The notes below the pieces were generated by a model. The model worked only from the letters and a program-made list of their open reading frames with translations, ran no database searches and was not told the origin of the DNA. From assembly GCA_025965975.1 (NCBI GenBank), contig JAOPVX010000058.1, forward strand, positions 1 to 53,758: a DNA stretch of 53,758 nt, read 5' to 3'. The position numbers were made by a program, and so were the translations under genes. Of this stretch, positions 49,825 through 53,758 are shown in pieces; the stretch's first letter is position 1, and every line of letters begins with the position of its first letter. This DNA comes from Mycobacterium sp. (lineage in GTDB: Bacteria; Actinomycetota; Actinomycetes; Mycobacteriales; Mycobacteriaceae).

Positions 49825-50529
49825 TCAGTCCTTCAGCGATCCCGTCCGTGGCGGGTCCAGGGTGGCGATGCAGGTCACCGCCCGGTCGCCCTGCCCCCAC
49901 GTTTCGGCCGTCGGATACAGCACGTACAGCTGCACCGAATCGTCGGCGATCGCGTTGGGTGCATAGGAGGCTAGCTCGGGCTCGCACTTGTTCTGGTACT
50001 CCTCGATCGCGGGCTGGCCAGGAAAAAGACCGTCGGGCATCAGCAGCACCGCGAAGACCTCTCCGGCGTGTGCTTGGTCGCAGCCGACGGTGTCGACCGT
50101 CATCACCCGGGTGCTGCCAGGTATCTCCTTGAGGCAGTCGCCGACCTTGACGTCCGTCGCGGTGACCGTGCCCGTGCCGATCGCGAAATAGAAGATGACG
50201 CCGACGACGAGCAGGACCACCCAGAGCCCCGACAGAACCAGCCCGGCGATCGCCAAACCGCGGCCGCCCTGTCCTTGCTTGGCCTTGTTCAGCCCGACGA
50301 TGCCGCAGACCACGCTGATCAGCACGCCGCCGAGCAGGCCGAAGATCAGCGAGACGATCGCCCACCAGTTGGTCGCTGTCGTCGGCGGCGGCGCGTAGTA
50401 GCCCGGTGGCGGGACCCGATAGGGCATTGGGGGCGGCGGAGGCGGGGGGTAGGGGCTTTGGACGGGCTGGACGTACGGTCCCAGCAGCTGTTCGCCGTAT
50501 GGCGGGGGATTGCTCGGCGGCATCGTCAC
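49825..50529 (-). CDS. DUF4190 / septum-formation-like membrane protein
   Basis: About 234 residues. A Pro/Tyr-rich cytoplasmic start (YPPPPPPPMPYRVPPPGYY), two membrane helices of a DUF4190 domain (about 55-75 and 95-118) and an extracytoplasmic septum-formation-like domain (VKVGDCLKEIPG, DTVGCDQAHAGEVFAV, DRAVTCIATLDPP) with paired Cys. Many actinobacteria carry several such proteins of unknown role. The start is GTG 50529 or ATG 50523. A stray copy of the C-terminal end lies just upstream. Confidence 0.82.
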   Translation of the reverse strand: MTMPPSNPPPYGEQLLGPYVQPVQSPYPPPPPPPMPYRVPPPGYYAPPPTTATNWWAIVSLIFGLLGGVLISVVCGIVGLNKAKQGQGGRGLAIAGLVLSGLWVVLLVVGVIFYFAIGTGTVTATDVKVGDCLKEIPGSTRVMTVDTVGCDQAHAGEVFAVLLMPDGLFPGQPAIEEYQNKCEPELASYAPNAIADDSVQLYVLYPTAETWGQGDRAVTCIATLDPPRTGSLKD

Positions 50530-50544
50530 CCGCTGACAGTAGCG

Positions 50545-50649
50545 TCAGTCGTGGAGCGATGACCATCGCTGATGCTGTGCCATCGCGACGCAGACGACCG
50601 ACCGGTCGCCGTTTGCCCAACCTTCGCAGTTGGGTATTGGCCACCGCGC
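50545..50649 (-). pseudogene. C-terminal remnant of a second septum-formation-like domain
   Basis: The frame ends WANGDRSVVCVAMAQHQRW plus SSLHD. It corresponds to the end of the neighbouring protein (WGQGDRAVTCIATLDPP, then GSLKD). No start or upstream domain remains. It looks like the tail of a duplicated paralogue whose body has been deleted. Confidence 0.65.
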
Positions 50650-50651
50650 CG

Positions 50652-51281
50652 TCACGCCAGAAACTGAAGCGCGGCATCCACCGCCAGCACGGGAACGTCG
50701 AGCGTCTTGGAGCCCAGGTCGTGGCGGGCGCCGGTGACCTCGACGATCTCGGTGGGGGCGCCGATCAGCGCCGCGGCAGGGCGCAGTTCGTCGATGGTGC
50801 CGAACGGATCGGCGGTGCCGTGGGTGAACACCGTCGGCACCGTGATGCGGGGAAGGTGATCGGTGCGCGCGCGTTCGGGCTTGCCCGGCGGATGCAGCGG
50901 GTACGAGAAGAGCGTCAACACGTCGACGGCTGCTGACTGGTCGGCGATCACCATCGACGTCATCCGGCCCCCGTAGGAGTGGCCGCCCGCGATGACCGGG
51001 CCCTTGGTCAGCGTTTGGGCCAGCGCGATGGCCTCCACGACACCGGCCTGGTCGCCCGCGGCGGATCCAGACGGCGGACCTTTGGGCCGTCGTCGCCGGT
51101 ACGGCAGGTTGTACCGCACAGCGAGCCAGCCGCGGCGGGCCCACTCGTCGCAGATCTTCGTCAACAGCGGCGACTCCCTGCTGCCGCCAGCGCCGTGTGT
51201 CAGCACGATCGCGCCTATTGGGGCGCTGTAGCGCTGGTTGTCGGGCTCGTGCGCGATTCCCGCGATCTGATCAAGGTTCAT
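50652..51281 (-). CDS. alpha/beta hydrolase, dienelactone-hydrolase-like (Rv0421c-like)
   Basis: A 209-residue small alpha/beta hydrolase. IVLTHGAGGSRESP is the oxyanion region, GGHSYGGRMTS the nucleophile elbow, THGTADPFG the acid region and GARHDLG the final His. ATG 51281 overlaps the thiD stop (ATGA), so it is coupled to thiCD. The thiC / thiD / hydrolase order matches Rv0423c-Rv0421c. Its position suggests a role in thiamine precursor metabolism or repair, but no substrate is known to me. Confidence 0.85.
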   Translation of the reverse strand: MNLDQIAGIAHEPDNQRYSAPIGAIVLTHGAGGSRESPLLTKICDEWARRGWLAVRYNLPYRRRRPKGPPSGSAAGDQAGVVEAIALAQTLTKGPVIAGGHSYGGRMTSMVIADQSAAVDVLTLFSYPLHPPGKPERARTDHLPRITVPTVFTHGTADPFGTIDELRPAAALIGAPTEIVEVTGARHDLGSKTLDVPVLAVDAALQFLA

Positions 51282-52114
51282 GATCCCAGTCTGAACAGTG
51301 CCGACACGGGGCCATGTCCGTGTCCCAACGGGTATGCGGCGCGCAAACATTCGGTCACCCAGCGTTTGGCGAACGCCACCGCGTCGGGCACGGTGTAGCC
51401 ATGCGCGAGCGCGCTCGCGACGGCGGCGGCCAGAGTGTCGCCGGCGCCATGGTCGTTGCCGGTGTCGATGCGGGTGGCGTCGAACTCGTAGAAGTCGGTG
51501 CCGTCAAAGAGTAGGTCGGGGCTGTGCGACGACGAGCGCAGGTGCCCGCCCTTGACCAGCGCCCACTTGGGGCCGAGTGCGTGTAGGGCCCTGGCGGCCT
51601 CACGTTGCGAAGGGTCGTCGACGACGTCGATGTCGACGAGCAGGCGTACCTCATCGAGATTGGGTGTCACCAGTGTGGCGAGCGGAAAGAGCTGGCCCTT
51701 AAGGGAATCCACCGCGCTCGGGTGTAGGAGCGGGTCGCCATGCATCGATGCGCACACCGGATCGACCACCAGCGGCACCGTGTCGGCCAAGCCTTGTGCG
51801 CGCCAGGTGTCGACGATGGCGTCGATGATCGCCGACGACGCCAGCATGCCCGTCTTGGCGGCCTGCACACCGATATCCGAGGCCACCGCCTCGATCTGAC
51901 CCGCGACCACGTCGAGGGGAATCTCGTGAAAACCCTTGACGCCCAACGAGTTCTGCACCGTCACCGCGGTAACAGCAACGAGGCCGTGCACACCAAGCAG
52001 CGCGAAGGTGCGCAGGTCGGCCTGGATGCCTGCGCCACCGCCGGAGTCCGATCCGGCGATGGTCATTACCCGCGGCGGTGGCTCGCCCGGTGGCGTTAGT
52101 GGAAGGAACGACAT
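51278..52114 (-). CDS. thiD: hydroxymethylpyrimidine (phosphate) kinase ThiD
   Basis: ThiD phosphorylates HMP and HMP phosphate for thiamine synthesis. The 278-residue ribokinase-fold protein has [54 protein letters not shown] and the anion-hole [10 protein letters not shown]. The E. coli enzyme has Cys where this one has Asp in GAGD. ATG 52114 follows the thiC stop by 28 bases; the gap is filled by a repeat element. The hydrolase gene is coupled downstream. Confidence 0.94.
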   Translation of the reverse strand: MSFLPLTPPGEPPPRVMTIAGSDSGGGAGIQADLRTFALLGVHGLVAVTAVTVQNSLGVKGFHEIPLDVVAGQIEAVASDIGVQAAKTGMLASSAIIDAIVDTWRAQGLADTVPLVVDPVCASMHGDPLLHPSAVDSLKGQLFPLATLVTPNLDEVRLLVDIDVVDDPSQREAARALHALGPKWALVKGGHLRSSSHSPDLLFDGTDFYEFDATRIDTGNDHGAGDTLAAAVASALAHGYTVPDAVAFAKRWVTECLRAAYPLGHGHGPVSALFRLGS

Positions 52115-52119
52115 ATCCC

Positions 52120-53758
<1,639 letters not shown>

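Overview
The window reads as a high-GC actinobacterial chromosome, almost certainly a non-tuberculous Mycobacterium/Mycolicibacterium. Diagnostic genes are F420-dependent glucose-6-phosphate dehydrogenase (fgd), the glnX-glnH-pknG set, LpqL and MetZ. Three blocks keep the gene order I recall from M. tuberculosis: purT / rhodanese / metZ (like Rv0389-Rv0391), MBL hydrolase / fgd / pta / ackA / pknG / glnH / glnX / mutT3 / thiE / thiO / thiS / thiG (like Rv0406c-Rv0417), and hydrolase / thiD / thiC (like Rv0421c-Rv0423c). This synteny is from memory, not from a search.

Layout. 1-4.1 kb: a minus-strand operon of Na+/H+ antiporter, alpha/beta hydrolase, cytochrome P450 and ferredoxin. 4.1-8.3 kb: plus-strand UBP-type zinc finger, purT, a small membrane protein, rhodanese, metZ and a hypothetical gene. 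8.5-13.9 kb: an SDR with a palindromic operator, then a tightly overlapping cluster of a GNAT acetyltransferase and three luciferase-like flavin monooxygenases. 13.9-24.2 kb: the conserved central-metabolism and signalling block. 24.2-29.5 kb: thiamine genes, with a TPP riboswitch ahead of thiOSG and an SGNH hydrolase plus ABC exporter running on from thiG.

29.5-36.3 kb is accessory: a frameshifted small ORF, a copper-radical (galactose/glyoxal oxidase-type) oxidase without an obvious signal peptide, a holin-like membrane protein, an amidohydrolase relic, then lpqL and a tandem paralogue that has lost metal ligands. 36.3-41.4 kb holds a PaoABC-like molybdenum hydroxylase with an NCS2 nucleobase permease. 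41.4-48.3 kb mixes an LLM oxidoreductase, MarR, an alpha/beta hydrolase, an APC permease and a double-HTH TetR with several gene relics. 48.3-53.8 kb has a Baeyer-Villiger-type monooxygenase, a septum-formation-like membrane protein, a hydrolase, thiD and thiC, and ends inside what looks like the TPP riboswitch of thiC.

The observations I rate highest are: (i) a 33-bp repeat, present three times in tandem at the glnX/glnH stop-start junction, with related single copies at the metZ start and the thiC/thiD junction; (ii) the GNAT plus three-monooxygenase operon, which resembles N-acetyl-S-alkylcysteine salvage systems; (iii) the AA5-type oxidase next to a holin-like protein; and (iv) the LpqL pseudo-peptidase. 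No tRNA, rRNA, CRISPR array or intact insertion sequence was recognised.
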